Assembly (NCBI GenBank): GCA_949987565.1
Contig: OX465108.1
Span: 2,418,677-2,482,676, forward strand
Length of the DNA stretch: 64,000 bases
Direction: 5' to 3'
From: Luidia sarsii
Lineage: Eukaryota > Echinodermata > Asteroidea > Paxillosida > Luidiidae
Within the stretch, counting starts at the first letter, position 1, and the number at the start of each line of letters is the position of its first letter. The notes beneath the pieces were generated by a model. That model saw nothing but the letters and a program-made list of their open reading frames with translations, searched no databases and was not told the DNA's origin. Position numbers and translations under genes: made by a program. Positions 35,801 through 50,000 of this stretch are shown piece after piece.

Positions 35801-38041
35801 GTGAGCAAATAACCAACGATAACACGCTGAAGCCAATTTGTTTCATGCTGACATTACAGTGCGGTTAAAGCCATGTTCGCATCGGACTTCATTTTTGTCA
35901 AACTACCGTAGTGGCTGAGCGAAAGAATGACAAAAATAAATCCAATGCTGACAAGCGAAAAACTACCATCCCTGTCAACGTACCGCGTTGAGCGTGATGT
36001 AAAACTAACAACAGACACTAAATAACACAGTGCTCAATCAAGGGCTTTCTAAGTGCTGAAGAAATAGAAAAGTTGGCAAAGAAAACTCTGATTGGAGAGG
36101 GACTTGAACCCGAGACCTCTCAACGTACCAGCGCTCTTCCATCTGAGCTATCCAGCCCTTCCCTAATAGTCAACTATAATGAGTCAAAGCTTGGCTGTGA
36201 TCCATGGAGATATACGGCAGTTAATGGTTGAAATGCTTCTGCCTGGTTGCGCCCCCACACCAGCCCGAGACCAGACTATTTTCATGAGTGTATAATACGT
36301 GCTTTTAAACTAGCTACACTGCAAGGAGTGGGTATGGGCATCCTACCGGGTAGCTATCATACACCCCTCTATCCAGGGAAGGTGCAGGATTTCACTACAC
36401 TTTCTTAAAAATAGATAAAAAATCTGCAGGTAATTTTGGCAGAGCATCACATCCCCCCCCCAAAAAAAAATTCCCATCTGTCTCCTATGCAATTGCACAC
36501 GGGGTCCACTCACCCTGCCCGCATAGTGGTCAATGCTGAAGTTGTTGCTGGACGCCACCTTGGCCTTGACGTAGTGGTGGTTGCGGCCAAAGTTCTGGTT
36601 GAGCTTCTCCACAAAGGTGTGATCGGTGGCCCTGGGGAACAAGCACTCCTCGTCCAGCAGGGCCAGAATGCCGATGGGCTTGGCCAGGAACAGATTCTGT
36701 GTGAGGAAGTGGAAGGCGTCTCTCAATAACCAAAATACAAAAGAACAGACACTAATCAACACAGTGCTTAATCAAGGGATTTCTAAGTGCTAATAATTTA
36801 AGGTGAATTTTGCAAACTGCTTACTGACTAAAATTACCAAAATGCAAATCTTAGAATTTTGTGGGCCTGACGTTTCGATCCTAGCAGGACCTTTCTCAAA
36901 GGCAGAGCTAATAATTCAGATGCAAATTGTTTTAAAGCTTGCTACGGGAATTTGGCTACAGCAGCTCCCTATCAGTTTTTCCGTTGTTTGACTTGAATTG
37001 AAAAAAGCTGCATCCACTTTGTGTGATCCCCGAGCTGCCGTAGCCAGATTTACAACAATTGGTTGTTTGCATCTGAATGAAAGCGGGGTGTGATTCATGG
37101 GGATATACAGCAGTTAATGGTTGAATTGGTTCTGACTGGCGCCCCCACCCCGACAACTAGTCAACTAGACTGTTAGGGAAGGCCACCATCTAAGGGCTGG
37201 ATTGCACAGATGGTAAGAGCGCTGGTACGTTAATCCAGAGGTCTGTGTTACATGTCGTCAATGCAAACGAGTTCCCGTTAGCACCTTGATTGGAATATCC
37301 CAAACCAGTTTGGAAAACTATACATGTACAAGTTTTATACATTTCCAAAGAAAGAGTATCACACGGGCTAACCTAGAGTAAAAAGTGCATGTTCATGATC
37401 AGAATTCAGTACCGGGGAAGCTAAATGAATATGCTTTTTAATATCCAATTAACCCATTCACTGTCTTGAGCATACCGGCACCTCGACCACAAGTATAGTG
37501 CTAGGAAAATGAACGAGGAAATAAGAATGAAACACTGAAGTTTCCTACCAGAAGGGACTGATTGTTGACGAAGGGAACATAGGTCCAGTCAATGCCTTCA
37601 CTCTTGTACTCCTCCTGCTCCAACAGGAAAATGTGCTGTGCACAGAAAGAAAGAAACACGCCAGCATGTCAAAAGGGATTTCAAGTTATGAAAGATCGTG
37701 AGAACCACAGATACACATTAATACGTGTACAAACCAGATAAGGATGTACTGCAATTTAATGATGAGGATGGAACAAGCCACCACAGTACAGTGCTACCCA
37801 AGAAAGCTCTTCGACGAGGGTTTGCAACTGCTTTCAAATGAACTCCGCCCAAAAGAAAAAGGGGAAAAAGGTGCTGTAGCCTAGAAAGAGAGAGGGAGGA
37901 AGGAGAGAGAGAAGATAGAGAGGAGAGAAGAGAGAGAGGAGAGAGAGGAGAGAAAGAGGAGAGAGAGGAGAGAGAGAGAGAGAAGAGAGAGAACAGAAAG
38001 AAGAAAGAAGTGAGAGAGGAGGAGGGAGAGAGAGAGGAAGG

Positions 38042-38073
<32 letters not shown>

Positions 38074-41000
38074 ACGAGAGAAAGAGAGAGACAGGGGGAG
38101 AGAGGGATGAAGAGAAAGCGAGAAAAAGAGGAAATGGAATGAAAAAAACCCAAATCCCGGCTCTTGAACGGCGCACAAAGCCCCGCAGACCCCTTTTTCT
38201 TATTGGAGCCGTGAGATTTCTAGCCAATTCGGCGAGTTTCACACCCGAGTGAGTGGAATTCAGTGAAGGGGACGACGCTGCCATGCCAAGGGGGGGGGAG
38301 GGGACGGGGCTGGGGTAGACCTATTGCCTGCAGATCTAACAAGCAACCAACTCCCACTCCCCATCTTCTTCCTTCTCGTCTTTCCTTCCTCTCTCTACCC
38401 CAATCTCTCTCTCTGTCTCCTACCTGATTGAAGAAATACTGAAGCTGCTCGTTGGCCAGGTTGATGCACAGTTGCTCAAAACTGTTGGTCTGGAACTGCT
38501 CAAAGCCAAAAATATCCAGGATACCTGGAAAAGAGAGACAGACAGAGAGAAAAAGAAAGAAAAGGGGTCTTTGATAAGCCGCAAATAGGTCATGTGTATT
38601 ACCTCCCCTGGATCCCTTTATGGGAGGCAGTGAAAGTTTGAATGGGATAGGCTATTTCTTTTCTCTCTTTTTTTCCCCCATTTGTTTCAGATTCAAGTTG
38701 CAACCTCTTTAAATTTGTCAAGATCAATTGATAAATATCTACCTTTTTTATGCCTTTGGACAGAAATTTTGGATTGAAATTCCAGATTCTGATGATTGGG
38801 CTTATTAAATCACAAGGTTATCATTTGAAATTAAATTTTAAATGGATTAATCTTAATTGAGAAAGGATCTGGTAGGATTGAAATACCTAGCCCTCTTTGG
38901 AGATTCACATTCAGATGGGGTGGGGGAGACAGAAGGGGTGGGGAGACAAGAGGGGTGGGGAAACAGAAGGGGTGGGTAGGCAGAAGGGGTGGGGAGGCAA
39001 AATGGGTGGGGAGACAGAAGGGGTGGGGAGACAGAAGGGGTGGGGAGACAAGAAGAGGTGGGGAGACAAGAAGAGGTGGGTAGATAAAAGGGGAGACAAA
39101 AGGGGTGGGGAGACAAGAGGGGTGGGGAAACAGAAGGGGTGGGTAGGCAGAAGGGGTGGGAAGGCAGAAGGGGTGGGGAGACAAAAGGGGTGGGGAGACA
39201 AGAGGGGTGGGGAAACAGAAGGGGTGGGTAGGCAGAAGGGGTGGGAAGGCAAAATGGGTGGGGAGACAGAAGGGGTGGGGAGACAAGAAGAGGTGGGGAG
39301 ACAAGAAGAGGTGGGTAGATAAAAGGGGAGACAAAAGGGGTGGGGAGACAAGAGGGGTGGGGAAACAGAAGGGGTGGGTAGGCAGAAGGGGTGGGGAGGC
39401 AGAAGGGGTGGGGAGGCAAAATGGGTGGGGAGACAGAAGGGTTGGGGAGACAAGAAGAGGTGGGGAGACAAGAAGAGGTGGGTAGATAAAAGGGGAGACA
39501 AAAGGGGTGGGGAGACAAAAGGGGTGGGGAGACAAAAGTGGTGGGGAGAAATGGGTGGGGAGACAGAATGAGTGGGGAGACAAGGGGGGGAGACAAAAGG
39601 TGTGGGGAGACAAATGGGTGGGGAGACAAAAGGGATAGGGATACCGGAGAGGGATAGGAAAGGCAGAAGGGGTGGGGAAACAAATGGGTGGGGAGACAAA
39701 AGGGGTAGGGATATACATGTACAGTAGGAGAGGGATCGGGAAGACATATCTAGGGATTGGTAGGACTGAAGGGCTTATCAGTGGGTGTCTTCAATAGAGT
39801 GGAAGTACTCACCAATTTCAGTTGTCTCCGATGCATGGAGAGAGAGTTCTGGAGCCAACAGCTGATTGATTTTGTTGACAATCCAACTGAAGAGGCGACC
39901 ATACAGGGTCTTTGTCATCGCATCACGAGCATCTGAAACAGACAAAGAGAATGGATCAATACCCTCTCAATCCAAATTCTATTAGAGGCATTGAAAATAG
40001 TAAAATGATAGGCCTAAAGTATCGTTTTGATATCGCTTAATACAGGGTTTTCCAAGGACTGAAAACGACTTAAAGGAGTGCATTGGAGAATCACAATGTG
40101 GGCAGCTTTGCTCTCATCAGTGCCATACCCCTTGAAAGAGATGATCTACACGGTGTCACTTGCAAACTTGCAAAATTGAGAGAGGAGAATACGTAGGGCA
40201 TATGAAGACCGGCCAACTGAGATGTTTGCTTCTAGGAGTGCTTTCAAAGAGCCATTGTTAGGAGCTTTGCACGTCTACATTGAGAGACTGTGTCATGCTG
40301 TAGATGCACAGCAGACAGGCAGAGGTGGAATAATGTGAGAGCGTGCAATCACCAAAGCAGCATGGCTTTTGATTCTGACAAAAGGCAAAGTCAAAGTGTT
40401 GATTGCAAAAAGGTTAAGAGTTTCTGAGAAAAATGAAATTGGGGTATACATGGTTAAAAACAACAACAATGGATTCGGAGGGCCCGGTGCATATACATGT
40501 ATAGCAACACCGCAAGACGTTCCAAATTCAGAGGTCCTGGTGGTGAAGTGGTTAAGTGTTGATCCACAGACAGGTTGCGTGTTTTTTTTCTGCACCAGCC
40601 GGCGCTGACGCATATGCCTGGCCTATTTTTGTGCATGTGCGTACACCGTGTAGCCAGCCGTGTATAAATCACAGATATTTGTTTTAAAGGCATCAGTGAA
40701 GGTTGGTGTTTCCATTTGACGAAGGGCTTTTAATTTTCCGCAGCTTCTGGAAGATGTTCTTGTGTATACTCAAGATGGTGTCACTGACATTTTTTTTTTA
40801 TTTTTTTAAATCATCTCAAATCTGTCAGGTTCTCGGTATCATTAGAATCATAAAGTAATATGCAAAAATGTTGAAAAACTGCTTACTGACTAAAATTACC
40901 GAAAGGCGAATATCAAAATTCAGAAGGCCTGACGTTTCGATGCTAGCAGGACCTTTCTCCAAGGCAGAATGCCTTGGAGAAAGGTCATGCTAGGACCGAA

Positions 41001-44000
41001 ACGTCAGGCCCTCCAAATTTTTTTTGTTTTTGCATTTTGGTCACTTGAGTCAGAGAGCATTTTGCAATTTGTTTAACCGTATCGCACTTATAATTCAGAA
41101 TAACTTTCTGAGGAGACTCATTTTACATTCCAATAGATACAAATTTTTTTCCCGTATTTCAAATGAGGGAAAAACAATTATTAGCACCTTTAATATACCC
41201 CTCGGTGGAGTTTAATCAACCATTATGAATTACCGATACCCTCGTAAAAACCCCATCTCTTCGAGGGGAAAAGAGAAAAAAAAAAAAATGGGATTGAAGA
41301 GCAATTTATTTATTTTTTTCCGCTTGGATATGAATTTGTTCACGCTGGCGTAGTCAAAGTGATCGGAGGGGCCTAAAGTCAGTCCTGAATTCTTTTTAAC
41401 CGTCCCATCATCCAGGTGGGAGAGATCGATACGCCTGATTGTACATGTATTTCGGCGAGAATGAAGGTTTTTTTTCGTTCTCAATGCCGTCCACGTCTAA
41501 ATTGTGGCTGGAAGGGAGGAGGCAGTCAATAATTTTTCGCTACCCATCGTCGTCGTCGTCGGAAGCCAACTCCCCCCCCCTCTCAACACCTACACAAAAA
41601 TACCAGCGGACGGACAATCTAATGATCTCTTGAAGATGACAAACAAAAGCACGGCTGATTAACTCTCTCTATACAAGATGCAACCTGCAGACGGGCCCCT
41701 AAAAGCTCCTTGGGCAGAGTTGGGGATTTGCTGCTTGACAAATTTGGGGACAACCAAAGAGAGAGGGAAAGCGAGACAGAGAGGGAAAGGGAGAGGGAGA
41801 GCGAGACAGTGACAGGGAGAGGGAGAGGGAGAGGGAGAGGGAGAGGGAGAGGGAGAGGGAGAGGGAGAGGGAGAGGGAGAGGGAGAGGGAGAGCGAGAGC
41901 GAGAGCGAGAGGGAGAGGGAGAGGGAGAGGGAGAGGGAGACAGTGACAGGGAGAGGGAGAGGGAGAGGGAGAGGGAGAGGGAGAGGGAGAGGGAGAGGGA
42001 GAGGGAGAGGGAGAGGGAGAGCGAGAGCGAGAGCGAGAGCGAGAGGGAGAGGGAGAGGGAGAGGGAGAGGGAGAGGGAGAGGGAGAGGGAGAGGGAGAGG
42101 GAGAGGGAGAGGGAGAGGGAGAGGGAGAGGGAGAGGGAGAGGGAGAGGGAGAGGGAGAGGGAGAGGGAGAGGGAGAGGGAGAAATAGACAGAGAGAGGGA
42201 GAGTGAGACAAAGACAGAGAGAGGGAAACAGAGGGAAGGAGAGGGAGACAGACAGAGAGAGGGAAACAGAGGGAAGGAGAGAGAGACAGACAGAGACAGC
42301 AAAATGGAGAGGGACAGTAAGAGACAGAGAAACAGAGAGGTGCAGATAGGGACATTGAGGGACAGTGAGCGACAGTGAGAGACAGTGAGAGACAGAGAGA
42401 GACAGAGAGAGACAGAGAGAGACAGAGAAACGGACAGGGGCAGATAGGGATATAGGGACAGATCGAGAGGGGCTGAGAGGGACAGTGAGGGACAGAGATG
42501 GACAGAGAGGGACAGAGAGACAGAGCAAGACAGAGAGAGAGAGGGGGGGGTAAAGAGTGATGTATCCCCATGCCTATCCATGCCGTTGATATAACACTAG
42601 GCGAACAGACTCCATGAACGTGCCTCTTCACAACCTCTTCCCCAGGCCCAATCAATTATCAATCTATCAGTCTGAAATTTAATATAGCGCCACTTTGCCA
42701 AAGGATATCAAGTTGGTCAAATACCCCACCCCCCCAAAAAAAAAAAAAAAAAAAAAAAATCAAATGCAAAAGCAAATGTATGGAACTGTGGCTAGAATTT
42801 CAGGACTAGGAACATGTTGGGGGAATCCAGGCTCCAAAAATATGGAAAATAGGGCATGCGCAGTTATGAAACTGCATGAGCACAATATTGATTCATGAGG
42901 GACAATACACAAGGCCTGCATAGCTATTTATGTTGCCACTTATGTACAATTGCTTAGCTGTGAGTTTTGTGGTTGAAAAGGAAATGTCCCTTTAATTGTG
43001 AGCGCATAATGAAAATGGCAGATCACTGCAATGCAGGACATCTGATGACACCACAGGAATGGCATTGGTTTTAAAAGGTATGAAAATGCAATCGTTATGC
43101 AAATGAGGGTAATTGTTATCAAATGGTCTTACCCTGTGCTTGATGCTTGGTGTAGTTCCTCTGGAAGACATCCCCCTTGGCCGAGCTGAGGTTAAAGGTC
43201 AACACCTCCTTCAGATCCTCCTCATTGATCCCCAGAAGTTCCTTGAAAACAACCAAAGTGTCATTCCATAAAATAACTTGAAAAATTGACAAAGGAATAC
43301 TTTGACTGGACTGGGACTTGAACCCGAGACCTCTGGATTAACGCACCAGTGCTCTTACCATCTGAGCTATCCAGCCCTTAGATGGTGGCCTTCCCAAATA
43401 GTCAACTAGTCTCTGCCGGGGTGGGGGCGCCAGTCAGAAGCAATTTCAACCATTAACTGCCATATATCTCAAGGGATCACAACCCTGCTTTAATTACATG
43501 CAATTGACTAGTAGGGAAGGTCACCATCTAAGGGCTGGATCCAGATAGCTCAGATGGACAAGCTCTGGTCCGTTAATCCAGAGGTCTCGGGTTCAAGTCC
43601 CATTCCAGTCAAAGTTTTCCCTTTTCTTTCAATTTGCTCAAAATTTCCCAGTCAGTTTTTCCTTTGTTTGTTTGACTTGAATCATAAAAAAAAAAAAAAT
43701 TGACAGAAGACCTACATTAGTGACTCGCAAATCATTAAGATGCTGACAGTAACTCGCAACACCAAGTGTTCCTTTAAACCAACAAACCAACAGTCTTGGT
43801 GGGGGGTTAGGGGGGGGGTTCGGGGTCGGGGGGGGGGGGGGGGGGTCCTACATTTTGTAACCCCCAAACTGGTTAAGATGTCTGCAGCAAACTCGTAATG
43901 TAAAATAACAGAATGCCCGCCCTCTGAAAATAAGGTTGCGGATTTGTTGAGAAAAAAAAAAAAAATGGGACGATGGCAGTGTCTTGACAACTCTGATCAT

Positions 44001-47000
44001 CTGTCAACATTTCAGAGGCTTTTAAGGCATTAAGAGCTGCAACCCCTGTCTCCTGACTTGCTCCTCCCAACGCCCCCAAACACACCCCCTCCCTCCCTCT
44101 CCCAACCAGTGAGTGGTTTTTGCGTTCTCGTAATTGATCCAATATATTAGCTGAGATGCCATCACACGGGGGGGACGCGGAGGGCATTAAGTAGGCGAGC
44201 GCTTCATGCGCGTATGATGACGCCCATTGCCAATATCAAATTCCTCCCTCCTTCCCATCCCCCTTCCTCCGAAAAAAAAAAAATCATCCCATTTTCATAT
44301 TCATATCTAAAACCATTGATGGAGATAGGATCCGCAGACCCCTGGCACCATTATGAGGACTGTGCTACAAGTAATGGGTGCACAATGTGCAAGTGAGGTG
44401 CATTCAGTATCATGTTCAGAGGAGTATTGAACAGTTTTTCAAAGGTGTCACAGTACTGTCGAGTCTTCAGTTTGGCTGGATTCTTTGGAGAGGGGAGATG
44501 TATCATTTCATAGGGCCCCAGAAGAATCAATCTATAGATAAAAGACTTCAAGTGGAGGGATTGCGGCGACACAATGTGAATCGTCTCTTGCGAGATGGAG
44601 TGTGGGTCTGAATAAGAGTTGCCGGCTCTTTTCAGAGCCACATTCAATCTCACGAGAGATGATATTACATTGTGTCATCGCAGACCTTCCAATTTTTACT
44701 ACGGTACTTCTACCATGGAAACCTTCAAATCTTATCGCCAAAGATTCACTAAGCCCTACACATGTACAAAACTCTGCAAAATTGGTAAATAATTTACGAG
44801 TTGGAGTTGATAAGCTCGAGGGTGACATTGCTGATAAATTGCACTTGACGTTCAATGAATGCACCAAAGTCGACAATATGGCAAGTAATCAATCCTAGAT
44901 ATGCATGCCACCTAGAATTGTCATTTTACAATCGAAATCAATCAAAATACAGCATCACAATTGCGTGTCTTATTATGAACGAGGGTTGGGGTTGATGATT
45001 ACAACAGCTGGTACATGTGTAATGTCATGATGAACAAGCAACTGTAATTCATTAAGTGTACCAACCAACCTTTCAGATACATGTGTAATGTCCACATGCA
45101 CTTCATAAGCGACGCAAATAACAGTATGTCAAAGAGTATCGTGAATTTTAAAGAGTAGCAAAAATTTTCAAATAAGACTTGAAGGTTTGCATAGTGGAAA
45201 TACTAAGTGGAAGGTTTTTAGGGACACCATGTAAAATTTCTCTTTTGAAAAGGAGTGTGGCTCCGAAAAGAGCCAGTAACTCAACATTTTGGGTAGTGTG
45301 TACTCTGCTCGTCGTTAGGGGACTGACAAGGGTCTGACAAATGTCTCCTGGCGACAGGCAGAGTGCACACTACACGAAACGTTGAGTTACTGGCTCCTTT
45401 CAGAGCCACACTCCTTCTTGAAAGTGAAGTGTTACACGGTGTCCCTACAAACCATCCACTTAGTATTTCCACTATGCAAACCTTTAAGTCTTATTTGTAA
45501 ATTGTTGTTTATTTGTAAACCGGCTCTTTTCAGAGCCACACTCCTTCTTGAAAGAGAAGTGCTACATGGTGTCACGGCAAACCTCCCATTTAAACATTTA
45601 GAGGACCTGGTGACATTTCTATCCTAGGAGGACCTCTCTCAAAGAAGGTCCCGCGAGCATCGAAATGTCAGGCCTACTCACTCTGTTAGCAAGCGGTTGG
45701 CACCATTGATTGCTTCAAGTTTACGAAGACAGTAATATCCAAAATTCTGACAAGAGAAGATGCTAGAATCCAGCTGGGACAGGGGAATATGAGAATATTG
45801 AATAACACAAAACATTGATCCAATGAGTTTTTGTCCCTGCTCGACGTGATAAACACAGAGTATTCAGTGTTTTGCCCGGTGCCTGATAAAACAATTTCAG
45901 GCAGCACGGGCGGGACTGGAACCCGCGACTCCCGATTTCTAGTACCACTTGACCACCGAGCTGGATCAATACATTGATCACCAAAAAGTATATACGATAC
46001 TGTATGTCAAGCTATTTTTTTTTTATTTTTTTTTTGGGGGGGGTGGAAGGCTCACTTTGGACAGCACAGCAGAATCAGTCACCATTATAAATCTTTTAAA
46101 GGATCCAAACTAAAAGGGACGCCTCGGTGGGAATGAATTCAGAGAGGGACCGGACAGCAAACATACCGTGACGGCGGCCATTGCCTGGTCGGAACCTTTA
46201 ACGAAGGCGGCGTCGTCATCGTTAGCGTCCAACTCAATCTGGCCCATCATCAGGGTGGCTGCCAGGATGGAGAACATCTCGTCTTGCTCCTGCAGTCGGG
46301 GAACGTTCAGCGAAAGAAGTCAGCGCGGAGCAAGGGATCGAGGGAGGGGAGGGAGGAAGAGAGCGAACGCTGGACATGTATGGGCTCTTAATCTTGTCGG
46401 TGCCCCAAGGCTACACCGTACCTGTCATCCCAGACTATCAAAAAAAGGGGGTTACTGGAGTGCACTAGATCCCCTGTGGCTGTAAGAGATGTATATATAT
46501 ATACATGTACCGTAAGATAGGCCGAGTCCAAATACAACGGCAATGGCTTTTAATTTTAACACACACGAGTCTTTCGGAGCTACATGTACGAGAGACTGCT
46601 CCATAGACTCGTGTGTTTGTATCCAGCCGTAGCCGAAGCAATTCAAGACAATTCTGCCATGTCCATTTTGAGGAGGACATGTCCAAGTTGAGGCTGATGA
46701 GTGGTGTCAACCCCGGGGGGGGGGGGACTGGGACTATCTACTTTAGGGTTAGGTGGGTGGGGACAAAGTGGGTGGAGCCGCGGTCTAGCCCCAGGTGCTT
46801 GTCAGCGCCATCTGCTCAGCACCCATTAGGGCAGAGTGTCATCACAAGACTACACGGGAGCCCGCTTCTGTGCGGGGGAATTTGTGAGTGGATTCCCGAC
46901 CACAGCCAGGCACAGGATTTAGATAGGTAAGATTTGGTGGACCGAGTGCTTGTAAAAAAAAAAAAAGGACATTGAAGCGAGCAACCAGGCTGTTTGCCTC

Positions 47001-50000
47001 ATCTCACCCACACACTCTATCTATCCCAAGGTGTAGAACGGAGAGGTATCGGAACAGCTTCTTCCCTCATTCTGCCTCCATCTGGAATTCTCTTCCTGGT
47101 TCTTGCTTTCCCCCTGCCTATGATCTTGCCCTTTTCTAAAATGAATGTCAATTCCTATCTCCAGGCTTCCTGAGTCCCTCTCTATCCTCTTTTTTTCACT
47201 AGCCCTTATTCCTTGAGTGGCTTTTCAGCCTTGTTTTGGGCGATCTAGCAAAAACAAATAAAACGGAGTAATGGGCAAAACACACTAAGATGATTGTACA
47301 AAGAAGTAGGGATTGAAAACCAAAAATAGCAGGGGATAAAGGCTGAGTAGAGAGGAGAAGAAAGTGACTACATGTATGTTACATAATGAGGAACGAAATC
47401 AAGCTTGTACACATGTCTACACCAGCTCAAAGAGGGTCTTGTGTTTAAAGCTGGATTGATGGAATTCCATACGTGTGGTTCATCAGTCCATAGTAATAAA
47501 TAGTATTATGTGAGTAGGATGTAAATAGATATTATAGAGAAAGTACTTAGAGTGAAAGGTACATAGAGGTTGTACATGTACACATACAGAGATACCGGTA
47601 CATACATCCCGGGATCCATGAAAATGTTTCGGTATAGCGGTCATTCGTTATAGCAGTTGCAGCCACATATTTTATGCACAAAATTCGGAAGCCAATGGGG
47701 CATGTTCGTTATAGGTATATCGGCGTTCGTTATAGCGACGTTTCAGCCGTATTACTTTCAGGATGCCGTCTTTCCCCTCTACAGATGGGTCAACGGATGA
47801 CAACGGGGACGCACTCGACAGGAGACGGCCTCCGTCAAGAGGGCCTAGGATTTCATCGGCCCGACGCCGGTGAGGCACGGCCAGATGACCGCTTGGAGCG
47901 CCTCCCCCCCCCCCCCCCCGCAGACTCTTGGAGGACCCTCTGCAGTACTCAGGAAGAGCCCACAGGCGTCACCACCCACAAGCAGTCCGCTTCAATCACA
48001 TTTTGTTTTTTCCCAAGATTTTGGCCATTTTTTCCCCCCCTCTTCTTTCCAGCCCTGTCCTCCATCTCATCATGCCTCTACCCCGGCATCCTCCCTTCCA
48101 TCTCCCCCATCCCGCTCCACCCCACGACCCCCAACAGCAAAATGCCCCGGCCACTTTTTAATCGAGTTTGGAAAAAAAAGCCAGCACCACACATATATCT
48201 TGCCCGCACATTTCGCCGGTACCTCTGAGACATACAGTGTGTACATGTATCGGCAAAAAAAGCAAAAATGCCCCAACACTGCCATTCTGAATTTCGGAGA
48301 TATTTCAGCACAAACAAAAAAATATACACCTACGTTAGAGCAACTCGAAAGACTTGAACTTTCCGAAAACATCCAAATCCCTTTTGGGGGGGAAAAAATC
48401 TTCTAAATTGCACTCAAGATGTGTATCTTGAGGAATGAATTGACGGGCTTGTGATGTGATGTAATCATCCTTTGTCAAGCCACGCAGCTCATTCTGCAAT
48501 TCTAATGCAATCAAAGGACACTGCCTTGCCAATGCTCAATAGGCGCTGACATTTCCAACGCTCTTCACCGCTTGGGGGTGAAAAATTTGAACAGGATAAT
48601 TTCAGGAAGGACCAAGGCGTCTTGGAGAAGGAAGGACAAAGTACACGGTAGGGCCGTTCCCACTACGAAAATAATCGCGATCTAAAATGTCCTGCCATAT
48701 GTTTCGATCCTAGCAGGACCTTTCTCAAAGGAAAAGTTACGAGGACAAACACAAACAGTCAGGGGAAGGAAAGCCCTGACACACACGACAGAGGAAGGAC
48801 AAAAGGGAAGGGAGTGGGTCAGTGGGATGTAGATGTACACCAAGGGAGGGGAGATTTAGGTAAAACAAACAAGAGTGTGGGGAAGATCAAAGGGATGGGA
48901 GAGAGGTGGGAGAGCAAAGGAGAAAGCCATGTAGGGTAGATGAAAAGAGAGAGTTTTTTTTTTTTACCTCGTCCAGGAATCCCACCAAGTCCATGGCATT
49001 GTTAAGTTCGGCAAGCATCTGTTTCATCTTGGGCTGTTTAGACTTCACGCTGCCCGGCCCATTAGTCAAATTCCTGAAGAACGAGGGAAAAATAAATCTC
49101 TATGACATTATGCATGCATGTGAGACTCAACTTTAACAGAGACTCATATGCCAATGACCATTGACAAACAACTTTGCCTTATTAGAAGTAGTAACATTCG
49201 ACTAGCATTTTAAAAATCTAAACCGTGAAAATGGGGTAAACATGCCATGTTGCCGTGAAAAAAACCCAGAACTCGTGGTAATTTCATGGACCCTTTTAAA
49301 GTGAATTAATCCTGAAGATTTCAACCCATTTGACCTGATCAAGACATCCTATGGTAGTGGGGAAGACAGTGAAAAAAATCACTGAATATCTAGGGTGGTA
49401 GGGTCCAATTACAGGTGCTCTAGACGAAGTACTACCCAACTCATCATCTACATGTACCAGGTAGTTGTGGTCTAGTCTGTGGAATTGTACACCAAACTCA
49501 TACTGTACCATATGCCTATGCATTGCAGTCATTTACCAGCAAGAAAGTGGCCTGGATTAGAACCACTAATGAAATCACCTGGAAAATTTGGTGAAAATCG
49601 GGCATAAAAAAAATGTGAAATTGCTGTGAATTTTCTTTATTTTTTCACTTGATTTTCAGTGTATTCATAGTGTTCAGATTCGAAGCTGGTGGCCCAGACG
49701 GCTAGTGGGAAAAGAAAAGAAAAGAAGTGTGAGCACTCACTTGTACTTGGACACGTCCAGGAGCTTGTATTTCTGCTGCTGCTCGGGGCTCAGGCCAGCA
49801 AGCATGTAGTAGAAGATGTGGAAGTTCTCCTCCCCTTTGTTCTGGGAGACCACCCTGGACTTTTCCAGAAGGTACTCCGAGATCTTGGCGCCCATCACTG
49901 CAAACCCACAACAGGGAAGGGTTTTTCGGGGGGAGGGGGGTTTGGGGGGGGGGTTTGGGGGGAGAAAGTTTGACTTAAATTGAAAAAGCTACATCAACTT

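Larger units (their letters stand above)
46290..48967. other. Myosin intron 7
   Basis: A dispersed inverted repeat (46545-46640), a LINE tail (47040), a pogo-like MITE (47606), a C-run (47906-47919) and a Penelope fragment (48690). The ORFs at 47674-48406 are GC/C-run artefacts without domain features. Confidence 0.55.

Noticed and set aside
36696..36722. Upstream extension DAFHFLTQ of exon 13
   Set aside because: The acceptor there would be in the wrong phase. ctcacacag|AAT gives the expected motor junction in phase.
38831..39747. Pro/Ser/Leu-rich ORFs of 276-295 residues
   Set aside because: Frame-independent translation of a G-rich minisatellite.
41619..42655. Ser/Pro/Leu ORFs up to 320 residues
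   Set aside because: Translation of the GAGAGG microsatellite.
43300..43640. True tRNA genes
   Set aside because: A and B boxes are present, but the acceptor stem does not pair and the sequence continues into a shared non-tRNA tail. These are SINEs.
47674..48406. ORFs of 178-184 residues on the plus strand
   Set aside because: Inside a myosin intron, built over a MITE and C-runs, with no recognisable protein feature.
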